Assembly: GCA_026413255.1 (NCBI GenBank)
Contig: JAOCZO010000030.1
Coordinates: 52,886-116,885 of the forward strand
DNA from: Fereydounia khargensis
Lineage: Eukaryota > Basidiomycota > Ustilaginomycetes > Urocystidales > Fereydouniaceae
Reading direction: 5' to 3'
Length of the DNA: 64,000 nt
The position numbers were made by a program, and so were the translations under genes. Of this stretch, positions 32,818-42,523 are shown in pieces (positions within the stretch are counted from its first letter, which is position 1; every line of letters starts with the position of its first letter). Below the pieces are notes generated by a model that was not told where the DNA came from, made no database searches, and worked only from the letters and a program-made list of their open reading frames with translations.

Positions 32818-33545
32818 GACGTCTATGGGGTCAAGGAGAGGGTATGTATGGTGACGGTCCGCTGGTTGGAAGGCAAGGCCGGCTGGGCGTGAGGGGAAAG
32901 TGTAGGCCAACGCAGCAGCTGAGCAGCCAAAAAAGCACTGACAATGTGTTTTGTCGTGTGGAGTGAACGCAGTAATTCTTCCTGCTTGAATCAATTCAAC
33001 GAGAAGAAAAAAAAAATCCAACTGAGAAAGGAGACTAGTTGAATCAGACCCTGGCAGACTGGCGGCTAGCTTGGATGGCTAAGTTGACTGCTTAATTCGG
33101 TTCCGCGTCTCGTCACGATCACTCTCGCCCAGCCCCAGCCCGGCTCGAGGATCCAAAGTGGAGGAAGCTCAGCTCGGAAGGATAGAAGAAATTGGATTGC
33201 TCGCTCGGAGAGATGCGGTGGAGCGTGCACACAGCCCAAGCCAGGCGGGAAGCGAGAGTGGCCAACCACCCAACCCAACATTGCAGCTCACAGCCCTCTG
33301 CAGCACTTCTGCGCTCAACAACACTTATCAGTCAGTGATCAGCATCTGCAGCGCTCTTTCCTTTCACAGCTCCGATTTACAGTACTCTCCCGGCTAAGTT
33401 ACACTGGCGTTTTACCCTGGCAGTGCTGAGCGTCGACCCAATCAACCAACACTCCTCCCCTCTCAAATCTTCCTCTGCCACCACCACCATCCCCCTCCTC
33501 ACCCATCTACTCCGTCGCACCAAGCCTACACTCATCACTACCACA
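32818..33545. promoter_or_regulatory. Divergent promoter RPC53 / PGK1
   Basis: A 728-bp spacer. The PGK1-proximal 150 bases are a C/T/A-rich leader ending CACAATG, typical of highly expressed fungal genes. No gene is seen. Confidence 0.55.
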
Positions 33546-34796
33546 ATGTCTCTCTCTAGCAAGCTCGGAATCACCGATGTCGACCTCGCCGGCAAGAAGG
33601 TCCTCATCCGTGTGGACTTCAACGTCCCCATGGATGGCGACAGGATCACCAACAACCAGCGAATCGTCGCTGCCCTCCCCACCGTCAAGTACGCTATCGA
33701 GAAGCAGGCCAAGGCCGTAGTCCTCATGTCCCACATGGGCCGACCCGACGGCAAGCCCGTTCCCAAGTACTCGCTCAAGCCTGTTGCTGCTGAGGTCTCC
33801 AAGCTGCTCAGCAAGGACGTTCAGTTCCTTCCCGACGCCGTTGGCGCCGAAACCGAGAAGGCTGTTGCTGATGCCAAGGACGGCCAGGTCTTCCTCCTCG
33901 AGAACCTCCGCTACCACATTGAGGAGGAGGGCAAGGGCACCAACGAGGCCGGCGAGAAGTTTAAGGCCGACCCTAAGAAGGTCGAGGAGTTCCGCGCCTC
34001 GCTCACCAAGCTCGGTGACGTCTACATCAACGACGCTTTCGGTACCGCCCACCGTGCCCACTCCTCCATGGTCGGTGTTCAGCTCCCCCAGCGTGCTGCT
34101 GGCTACCTCATGAAGAAGGAGCTCGAGTTCTTCGCTAAGGCTCTCGAGAGCCCCGAGAGGCCTTTCCTTGCCATCCTCGGTGGTGCCAAGGTTTCCGACA
34201 AGATTCAGCTCATTGACAACATGCTTGACAAGGTCAACTCGCTCATCATCTGCGGTGGCATGGCCTTCACTTTCAAGAAGACTCTTGACAACGTCAAGAT
34301 CGGTACCTCGCTCTTCGACGAGGAGGGCTCCAAGAAGGTTGCCGACCTTGTTGCCAAGGCCAAGAAGAACAACGTCGAGCTCGTCTTCCCTGTTGACTAC
34401 GTCACCGCTGACAAGTTTGACAAGAACGCTACTGTCGGCAAGGCCTCCGACGCCGAGGGTATCCCTGACGGCTGGATGGGTCTTGACGCTGGTGAGGAGT
34501 CGCGCAAGCTCTTCCGTGAGACCATCCTCAAGGCCAAGACTATCCTCTGGAACGGCCCTGCTGGCGTGTTTGAGTTTGACAACTTCGCCGGTGGCTCCAA
34601 GGCGATGCTTGACGCGTGTCTCGAGGCGGAGAAGAACGGCTCGACCGTCATCGTCGGTGGTGGTGACACGGCCACCGTTGTTGCCAAGTACGGCGCCGAG
34701 GAGGGCATCAGCCACTGCTCGACCGGTGGTGGTGCCTCGCTCGAGCTCCTCGAGGGCAAGGTCCTCCCTGGTGTCAAGGAGCTCAGCGAAAAGTGA
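33546..34796 (+). CDS. PGK1: Phosphoglycerate kinase
   Basis: Single exon, 416 residues, the standard PGK size. Landmarks: [14 protein letters not shown] near the N-terminus, SHMGRPDG (~60), LENLRYH (~119), the substrate loop [17 protein letters not shown] (~160-176), [11 protein letters not shown], and the nucleotide loop [10 protein letters not shown] with [13 protein letters not shown] at the C-terminus. It catalyses 1,3-bisphosphoglycerate + ADP to 3-phosphoglycerate + ATP in the cytosol. Codon use is extremely biased to C-ending codons, which makes a long open frame on the opposite strand and indicates very high expression. The ATG context CACAATG is strong. Confidence 0.98.
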   Translation: MSLSSKLGITDVDLAGKKVLIRVDFNVPMDGDRITNNQRIVAALPTVKYAIEKQAKAVVLMSHMGRPDGKPVPKYSLKPVAAEVSKLLSKDVQFLPDAVGAETEKAVADAKDGQVFLLENLRYHIEEEGKGTNEAGEKFKADPKKVEEFRASLTKLGDVYINDAFGTAHRAHSSMVGVQLPQRAAGYLMKKELEFFAKALESPERPFLAILGGAKVSDKIQLIDNMLDKVNSLIICGGMAFTFKKTLDNVKIGTSLFDEEGSKKVADLVAKAKKNNVELVFPVDYVTADKFDKNATVGKASDAEGIPDGWMGLDAGEESRKLFRETILKAKTILWNGPAGVFEFDNFAGGSKAMLDACLEAEKNGSTVIVGGGDTATVVAKYGAEEGISHCSTGGGASLELLEGKVLPGVKELSEK

Positions 34797-35040
34797 ATCC
34801 CGGCTGCGGCTCGTGCTGTCAAGCTCTGACTGACTCGCGAGCACTTTCCACACTGTATCCACAAATTTGTATGCCCGAGTAACGTGGGAAATCCAAAATG
34901 CACGCAAAAGCCTTCAGTCCACAAGTCTGCCAGGTCCGCTTCGTGTCGCGTCTGTCGATTGGCGCTCAAATGCCCTCTCCAAAGTCCTGGAAAAGGGCAT
35001 CGACATTATAAATACAACACTTCATCTATCTTCCATCAAG

Positions 35041-35131
35041 GGTTTCTTGGCGCAGTTGGTTAGCGCGTCTCCTTAACATCATTCGAGGTTAAGTTCGGAG
35101 GAGGTCGCCGGTTCGAACCCGGCAGAAATCA
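35041..35131 (+). tRNA. tRNA-Val (AAC), intron-containing
   Basis: Acceptor GGTTTCT/AGAAATC with discriminator A; D-arm stem GCGC/GCGC; anticodon stem TCTCC/GGAGG; T-arm GCCGG/CCGGC around TTCGAAC. Anticodon AAC at 35075-35077. A 17-nt intron (35079-35095) follows position 37, leaving 74 nt. Confidence 0.93.
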
Positions 35132-35137
35132 TTTTTT
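35132..35137 (+). terminator. Pol III terminator of tRNA-Val
   Basis: Six T residues directly after the discriminator base. Confidence 0.8.
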
Positions 35138-36202
35138 GCCCTCCTTATAACTCATTCCTAGCCCTTGCTCCTTTGCCACTGTGATTCGCGGATATCAAGA
35201 CGGAAGGTGGCTGATCGCCAACACTTGCGTGACATGCTTTTTTGTTGCTCAAAGATGGCACCTGCTTCTCCTGGCTCGAACGTCGACCTCTCTGTTTGCT
35301 GTGTCTCCCAGGCAGCCGGAAACTAGACTGGAATTTAGGGGGGAAGGGTCTTCCAGTCTTGTACCCGATCAGCAAGCCAGGCGAGCAAAACGACGTACAG
35401 CTGGCCGGGTATCAGGCCGGCAAATCCCCTCTGGTGGTGCTGCAAGGTTCGTTGCCGGCATCAAGCCGGGGTGGAGCACCTGTATCGTCGACATGCCTCA
35501 GCTGTGGTTGTTTCTGTTTGTTCAAGCTGTCAAAGATGGCAAAGGGTGCTTGCCGCTACCACACTCCCATCACCGTCTTCGATATGATATCCAAGCCTTG
35601 TCCATTGAGCCATGGCCCCAGCCCTGCCCCCTTGCAAGAGAAGTGAAAATTTTTTTCACTGCCCTCGCCCGAAGCCCTCTCTCCCCCTTTCGGACAAGCC
35701 GGGTCGTGTTGGCTGACTCGAAATGCCCCTGCCAAATTTTTCTTTTCTTCCTGGTTGGCTAGTTTGCTGAGGTGTCGACCGCAAGCGGGGGAGCAAATTG
35801 TATTCAGTTGATTTACTACTCGAGTCATCGAATTCAATCAACTACGGGGCAGGATTAGAGTCTCGCAGGTAAGAGAGGCAGGCACGTACGCAGACTGAAG
35901 GCTGGAATCTGGCCCGCGCTCTGCAGACCAAATTGACACACAGACGCGTTCCGGTTGGCAATTGTAATTCACCGTTGAATTGGCCCTGGTCCGTTATCTT
36001 CTTGGTGCAGCCACGGCCCCCGTGGGAGGTGAGACGGCAATCCGTATTTCTTCTCGCTCGGCCCATCCCATCTTCTCTTCTCTCTTCCCACCACATTCAC
36101 AGCACTTCTTTGGCATCACGGATACCACATCCTCACTGCCTTCTCTAGTTTACTCGCTTTCTTTCTCACACACACCCACACTCCTCTCTACTACTGCCGA
36201 AC
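35138..36202 (+). promoter_or_regulatory. Upstream region of ARG1
   Basis: A 1.06-kb spacer with no convincing gene. The last ~180 bases before the ARG1 ATG are C/T-rich with CACA motifs, as in a strong fungal core promoter and leader. An open frame at 35181-35762 has no domain content. Confidence 0.5.
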
Positions 36203-37577
36203 ATGGCCGGAAACAAGGGAAAGGTCCTTCTCGCCTACTCTGGTGGTCTCGGTAAGTAGCCCGGCAACTTGGTCGCCATCACCACCTCACGAGCCTTTGA
36301 GTAGCTGATACTCACCCCTTTTGTGCCCTTCTTTTCATCACGCAGACACCTCCACCATCCTCGCCTGGCTCATTGACGAGGGCTACGATGTTGTTGCCTT
36401 CATGGCCGATGTCGGCCAGGAGGAGGACTTCGAGGCTGCTCGATCCAAGGCGCTCAAGTGCGGTGCCAAGGACTTCATCCTCGCCGACCTCAAGCGCGAG
36501 TTCATTGAGGAGCTCATCTTCCCTGCTGTCCAGGCTAACGCCATCTACGAGGATGTTTACCTCCTCGGAACCTCGCTTGCCCGCCCTGTCATTGCTCGTG
36601 GCATGATCGAGGCTGCTGAGACCACCGGTTGCGAGTACGTGTCCCACGGCTGCACTGGCAAGGGTAATGACCAGGTCCGCTTCGAGCTTGCTTTCTACGG
36701 CCTCAAGCCTGACATCAAGGTCATCGCCCCATGGAGGATTCCCGAGTTCTTCCAGCGTTTCGCCGGCCGAAGTGCTCTCCTCGAGTACGCCGAGTCTAAG
36801 GGCATTCCTGTCACCCAGACCAAGGCTAAGCCGTGGTCCACTGACGAGAACCTCTTCCACATTTCCTACGAGGCTGGTATTCTTGAGGACCCCAACACCA
36901 CCCCTCCCGCTGACATGTGGAAGCTCACCAAGAGCCCCCAGGATGCCCCTGACACGCCCGAGAAGATTGTCATTGAGTTCAAGCGTGGTATTCCCGTCAA
37001 GGTCTCGGTCGGCTCGACCGGGAAGGAGCACACTGACCCCGTTGATGTCTTCTTGACGCTCAACGCGCTTGCCCGTGCGCACGGTATCGGCCGAATCGAC
37101 ATCGTTGAGAACCGATTCATCGGTGTCAAGTCGCGCGGCTGCTACGAGTCGCCCGGTGCTACCATCTTGCGTGCTGCGCACATCGACCTCGAGGGTCTGA
37201 CGCTCGACCGTGAGGTCCGCCGCACTCGCGACCAGCTCATCACCACCAAGTTCAGCGAGCAGCTCTACTACGGCTTCTTCTTCTCTCCCGAGTGCGAGTT
37301 TGTCCGAAGCTGCATTCCCGCCTCGCAAAAGTCGGTCAACGGTCAGGTCAAGCTTGCACTCTACAAGGGCAACGTCATCATTGAGGGACGAACCTCGGAC
37401 GAGCTTCTCTACGACGAGAAGTTCACCTCGATGGACGAGCAGGGTGGCTTTGACTCTGCCGCTACCTCGGGCTTTATCACTGTCCAGGCCATCCGTCTCC
37501 GCCGATATGGTCTTGGTCTCCAGGAGAAGGGCCAGGCTGGCTCTGACAGGAAGACGGCCTACGCTATTCGCGAGTAA
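36203..37577 (+). CDS. ARG1: Argininosuccinate synthase
   Basis: Two exons (36203-36251, 36346-37577) encode 426 residues. The intron splits the codon for Asp in the P-loop-like AYSGGLDTS motif, so the first exon gives only 16 codons. Further signatures: VVAFMADVGQEEDFEAAR, YLLGTSLARPVIA, VSHGCTGKGNDQVRFE and KPWSTDENLFHISYE. It joins citrulline and aspartate with ATP to argininosuccinate in arginine synthesis (cytosol). Strong C-ending codon bias gives a long antisense open frame and suggests high expression. Confidence 0.97.
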
Positions 37578-37853
37578 ATTTCGCTTGTCCGAATCACCAA
37601 CCCATCGTATATACACACACTCACATTGTCCGCCTTCTGATGTAAAGTAATGGTAGCGCAGCGCAACTCGCTCATCCATCTATACTTGTAAATTTTGAAC
37701 GATGCCTTATATCATGCATGCAAAGTGTTTATTTGCTCTCATTTTTTGTCTTTGTCTCTGCCTCTCTAACTTGTAGCGTAAAGTGTGTCAATTCAGAAGC
37801 GCAAGTGACGCCCATTTTGGTTGCGGCAATACGAGACGAGTCTAAGCGAAATT

Positions 37854-39064
37854 CTAGGCCGAGAGCCTCTTGAGGATAGCCTCCTCGCACTCTGAGGTGG
37901 TAGCACGACCACCAAGATCGGGGGTGAGGAACTTGTTCTCGCGGATCACCTCGTCAACGGCGTTGTAGATAGCGAGAGCAGGTTCAGGGTAGCCCATGTA
38001 CTCGAGCAGGAGGGCGGCGGAACGGATCGAAGCGATCGGGTTGGCCTTGTTTTGACCGGCAATGTCAGGAGCAGAGCCGTGCACGGGCTCGCCCATGAAG
38101 AACGTGTCACCAGCGTTGACGCTGCTGACCAGACCGAGCGATCCAACGAGCGCAGCAGCGCCGTCAGAGATAATGTCACCGTAGAGGTTAGGTGCGACTA
38201 CGACGTCAAACACGTGCGGCTCACGGAAGAGTCGGTATACCATCGAGTCGACCAGCTGCTCGTCAAGCTGGATTCCCTCGTAACGTCCCGCGCCGCCGTT
38301 GGCCGTCTTGTCAGACTCGTACACGCCACGCACAGAGGTACGGAAGAGACCGTCGGTCGTGGACAGCACGTTAGACTTGTGGCAGATAGTGACGCCCGTG
38401 CGAGCGCTTGAGCCGGCCTTGGCTCGCATCTCACGACGCGCGAGCGCAACCTCGAACGCCTTCTTGCCGATACGCGTAGACGCCTTCTCGGTGATCTGAC
38501 GAATGGCACGGGCAACCTGACCCTCGGGGCCCTCCTCGAGCGTCTCAGACTTGATGTACTGTGCATTTCAAAGTGGAGTTCCGGGCATGTCAGTCATGCT
38601 AACGAAGGCGGCCAGTCGGCCAATCACATGTTGGGGATGTAAGAACTTACGAGGCACTCGGTGTTCTCACGAACGATGACCGAGTCGATAAACTTCTCAT
38701 CGTCCTTTGTACCCCTTACGCCGACGACGGGGCGGATGTTGGCGTACAGATCAAGTTCCTTCCTGAGTTTGACGATGGGGGAGCTGTATCCCTCAACCTT
38801 GTGAGAAGGGCTGCTGACGGATCCGAACATGGCACCATCGCACTCGTTCTTGAGAATCTCGATCGTCTTTGCAGGAAGAGCAGTACCCGTCTTCTGGAAG
38901 TGCTCGAAACCAGCGTCGAGCTGGACAAACTCGAACTTGGGAGCACCAGGCACAGCCTGCAGCACTCGCTGGGCAGCGGGGAGAACCTCACGTCCGATAC
39001 CGTCCGCTGGCATCATGCCGAGCTTGAGCACCTTGCTACCCGTGTTCTTGAGGATACCGGCCAT
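37854..39064 (-). CDS. LYS12: Homoisocitrate dehydrogenase
   Basis: Two exons (39064-38651, 38558-37854) encode 372 residues; the junction lies in RENTECL/YIKSE. Features of the beta-decarboxylating dehydrogenase family: [34 protein letters not shown] (a loop typical of homoisocitrate dehydrogenase), [19 protein letters not shown] and [20 protein letters not shown]. It oxidises homoisocitrate with NAD+ to 2-oxoadipate in the fungal alpha-aminoadipate lysine pathway, in mitochondria. No clear cleavable targeting peptide is visible ahead of [16 protein letters not shown], though the start is basic. Isopropylmalate dehydrogenase is excluded by the [14 protein letters not shown] loop. Confidence 0.94.
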
Positions 39065-39320
39065 CTTGAATCTTATGGAGGGTTTGTTGTCGTTGATTGA
39101 GAGATGATGGTCTGTCCACTACCAAACCAACACGAGTGTGATCCACGCAAAACCCTGAAATCGGATTCTGCCGGAATAATCCCACCCTCCCTTGCCCGTC
39201 TGCATCGCCTTCTTCTCAACTTTTTTCCCTTCCTTCCGAGTCACGCATGTGCAAGGGGCGGCGTTATCTAATCGAGGCTCAATGGTAATATATGCAATAC
39301 AATCTCAGTCCAACAAGCAA

Positions 39321-39425
39321 GGCCGGTTGGCCCAATTGGTAAGGCGTCTGACTACGATCCAGTAGCACAAGCGCCTTGTGCTCCTTGTAATCAGGAGATT
39401 CTGGGTTCGAGCCCCAGGCTGGTCA
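39321..39425 (+). tRNA. tRNA-Arg (ACG), intron-containing
   Basis: Acceptor GGCCGGT/GCTGGTC with discriminator A; D-arm stem GCC/GGC; anticodon stem TCTGA/TCAGG; T-arm CTGGG/CCCAG around TTCGAGC. Anticodon ACG at 39354-39356. A 32-nt intron (39358-39389) follows position 37, leaving 73 nt. It lies 256 bp upstream of the LYS12 start, on the opposite strand. Confidence 0.92.
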
Positions 39426-39429
39426 ATTA

Positions 39430-39436
39430 TTTTTTT
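39430..39436 (+). terminator. Pol III terminator of tRNA-Arg
   Basis: Seven T residues beginning five bases after the tRNA 3' end. Confidence 0.78.
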
Positions 39437-39627
39437 CTGATTTCTTTACTGGCCCCAGACCAACTTTTTTGCTTCCATTTCGCGTGCGGAACATGGTTAA
39501 GTTCCAAGCAATGAAATACTTTCTCGAACAGCACACGGAAGGTTCAAAAGGAGGCGACTTCCGCTCTATCTAGTAGGAATGAGCATGCTAATGCTAACGT
39601 CTATCGATACAGTATTGAGAATTCTTT

Positions 39628-42523
39628 TCAAGGGTTTGTGATCCACTCGAGATCCTCAGCAACTTGTGTACCAAACAATAGTCGGACAGGGTTCTCAATG
39701 TCCCACGCCTCGTCACTGCTGGCGTTTCCGGTCACGAGGGTCGAGTCCGGAACGTGGAGACGACCATAGCCTTCTTCTTTACGAGGCGATAGTCGATCGC
39801 TGTCTTTCCGGTAGTGACCCACAGCCGATGACGCCTCGCGCATTTGCAGGGGGTATGCAGGTTGGATGCTCGATGAAACCGGCGAATGCAACACTGGCCG
39901 CTTTTCATCAATTGAGCCCGCGTGAGAAGCGCTCTTCTCCGATTCTGCTCCTGTTCTTCGCTGCAGCTTTGAGCCATAGGCATCCCTCACCACCCTAGAT
40001 AGTAGATGGAACCGTCCCGGGGATCCAGTGCAGCCTCTGGCGTCGACCTGGCCAAGTCGGTCCATCCCCAGATGAATCAGATCCATCGAGATGCGGTCGC
40101 GATCGCACGCACCGTCATCCGCACTAATCAGATTGATCAAAACAATGACCGCCTGCGCCAGTGCCCGAGCAAGATGGTCAGGCTGGTACGCAAGGTCTGA
40201 AGCTGCGTGCGACGCAGAGTAGAGCTCGATCAGGTACTGGGCAGCCTGCCTCGCCGATCGGTAGTATGCTACGAAGAACCGATGCGCCTCTTCCTGATCC
40301 AGGCGTCGGTCACCATTCGAAGCCTTGGCTGATTCGTTGCTCTTATCAAGATCGTTGAGCCAAAGTGCAAGCACCGAGGCGCACAGTTGAAGGTGCCAGC
40401 GATTGTTGGCTACGCTTGTGATCTGCTTCCAGGACCGCAGTAGACCAGCCGATTCCCATCGTTCTTGACACAGGTAGAGCTGGCTCTCGATTGCCTTGAA
40501 GCGCTCCCAGATCATCGTTCGGTCCTGCAGCCTACTGATATGACTTGGTGAGCCCCGTTTCCCTGACGAAATGTCAGAGACCCAGTCGGAAAGCTGCTTT
40601 GAGATCTGTGCCAGTTCACTTTGTACTACGAGGAACACCTCCTGCCCTGGATGCTTTCCTAGAGCTCGGTCTGTGTCCTGCATGGACAAGACACTCTCGG
40701 TACATGCCTCAAGGTGCCATTGAGCAGAGCCATGCCGCGGGCTTGTTGGAAAAGGGAGCAGCTTTCCGAGGCAAAGAAGGATCCACGTCCGCCTTGCATC
40801 CTCATCTGCGGGCGAAAGAGGTCGACGTGCGATTCTGTCAAGTCGCAATTTCTGACCGATGGCCAATGCATGTGGCCAGAGCAATCGCGCATCCGGGGCG
40901 TCGTCACCAGATCCGATTCCCCAGCTCTGAAGGAGGAGCGTCGCCTGGACATCTGCGACGCTGTGCCTGGAGCGTGTCAGACTTTGGGCGAGATGAGCTT
41001 GAGCTAGAGTCGATAGATCGCTCGTCAGTGACCCGCTTCTTGACCTGTCTTTGGTCATGCCCGTGCCCCTTTCCCTTGACGCCGCAACGGCCAGGATCGA
41101 GGACAAGAGGAACGGCTCAACTTGACCTCGAGGCAGACCTCCAGACTGAAAAACAGGTAGGTACGGATGGCATACATCCATAAAGCTATGTAATTTTGTT
41201 TGCGTTTTCAGTAAACATGGTCGTCTGATATTGGAGGGGTAAGGCCCACTTACAAGTTAATGAGTTCGTCGACCTGAGCTGGTTCAACGAGACCTGCAGC
41301 TACAGGATCAGGTAGAATACTGATCATCCGATGAGCATCGATCACCTTTGAGTCTGTAGATGGGATGTTGGTCGTGAGGCGGTCTCTCGTCGGGTCATAT
41401 TTGGGCGGGGCATCTTGAGTATAAGTCTGGGAAATCGATCCAGAAAGTCGACGTTCACGATCGTTTGGAGGTTTAGCAGCCTTGGAAAGCATGTACAGCG
41501 CTTGAGCACCGGGGTGAGGAAAGCGGTGGTCGCCATCTGCTTCGGAATGGCCGTCGGGTGCCAGCTCATCCACTTCGAGTTCAGATTCGTCATGGAGATT
41601 CAATGTCGAGCCTTGTCGATCGTGAGGGAGAATATCGGCCCTGATGTGTCCTTTGGACGAGGTGATACTGAGAGAGGGAAGACCCGAAGCTCTGGTTGAT
41701 TCAGGGTAGGAAGAGATCAAAATATCCTCGGCGCCGGGACCTTCCACCTGACGAGCGAGCCTCCGGACGCTGGCCTCAAGTCTCTCTATCCTCCTCGCAG
41801 TTTCAGTGTGAGAAAAACCGTTCAAAGATGGTGAACGAGTTCGATAGCTTGTTGAGGCAGCTTGTCCATACAGTCCTGGCAACGGTCCTGATGGCCCCGA
41901 TGGCCCCCGTACTGCGCGAGTCTGCGAGCTGATCGAGGAAGATATGTTTGTGGTGTCATAAAAGCCTCGATTAGCATGTACATGACGGGGCGATTCTTTC
42001 GTCATTGGAGAGGCACCGTTGCTTGGCATACCGTCCCCGTCTTTGCTGACGGCAGCGTGTCCCACCGAAGAAGACGAGGTGTTGGGGTCGACCGGCTCCC
42101 GGCAAACCAACTTGAGTTTCAAGCATCTGGCACAAGGGAACACACCCTGTTGGACGAAACAAGGGACTGGTGTTAGCAATGCTCGCAGGTGCCTCAGAAC
42201 GACGTGAACTGGTTTGACATTGGGCCAGTAGGACTCACATCACATTTTAGTTTCTGACCTCGACACCGAACGCAAGCTCGCTGGGATCTCTTGCGCTTTT
42301 TGGCCTCGGGCTCGGGATCTTTTGCACCGCCTTTGGAAGCACGGGAAGTGTCCTCTCCAGCTTCGCGCTTGAGAGAGCCACCTGCTTGGGCTTGGCCATC
42401 GTCGGAAGAGGAAGCATTCCGTGTGGAAGAGCTTGCGGAAGGAGCCCTTTGTCGCTTGGTTTCTGAAGCAACGTCACGATTGCTTAGGACTGAGCCGTTT
42501 TCGATCGTTTTTGTGTCTGTCAT
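39628..42523 (-). CDS. Zn2Cys6 transcription factor with fungal-specific TF domain
   Basis: Three exons (42523-42239, 42146-41254, 41185-39628) give 911 residues. The zinc cluster is split by the first intron: ACVRCRGQKLKCD joins GVFPCARCLKLKLVC, restoring C-x2-C-x6-C-x5-C-x2-C-x6-C (~residues 84-110). A KKRKR stretch just before it is a likely nuclear signal. The second junction restores LINFFMDVCHPYLPVF, the start of the fungal_trans middle-homology domain, which continues with LLLQSWGIG and LWPHALAIGQKLRLDRIARR. Targets cannot be inferred; the genes around it are unrelated. An extensive Ser/Thr/Pro-rich linker separates the two domains. Confidence 0.9.

Noticed and set aside
32818-33021. 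68-residue N-terminal extension of RPC53
   Set aside because: It reads as non-conserved promoter sequence and lacks a supported ATG; the start at 32817 gives the normal family N-terminus.
33507-34907. 466-residue open frame antisense to PGK1
   Set aside because: The sense strand is an unmistakable PGK. The strong C-ending codon bias removes stop codons from this antisense frame.
35181-35762. 193-residue + strand frame upstream of ARG1
   Set aside because: Mixed composition with no motif, signal peptide or splice logic; likely chance in a promoter region.
36312-37679. 455-residue open frame antisense to ARG1
   Set aside because: Same cause: codon bias of a highly expressed gene; no domain features in the antisense product.
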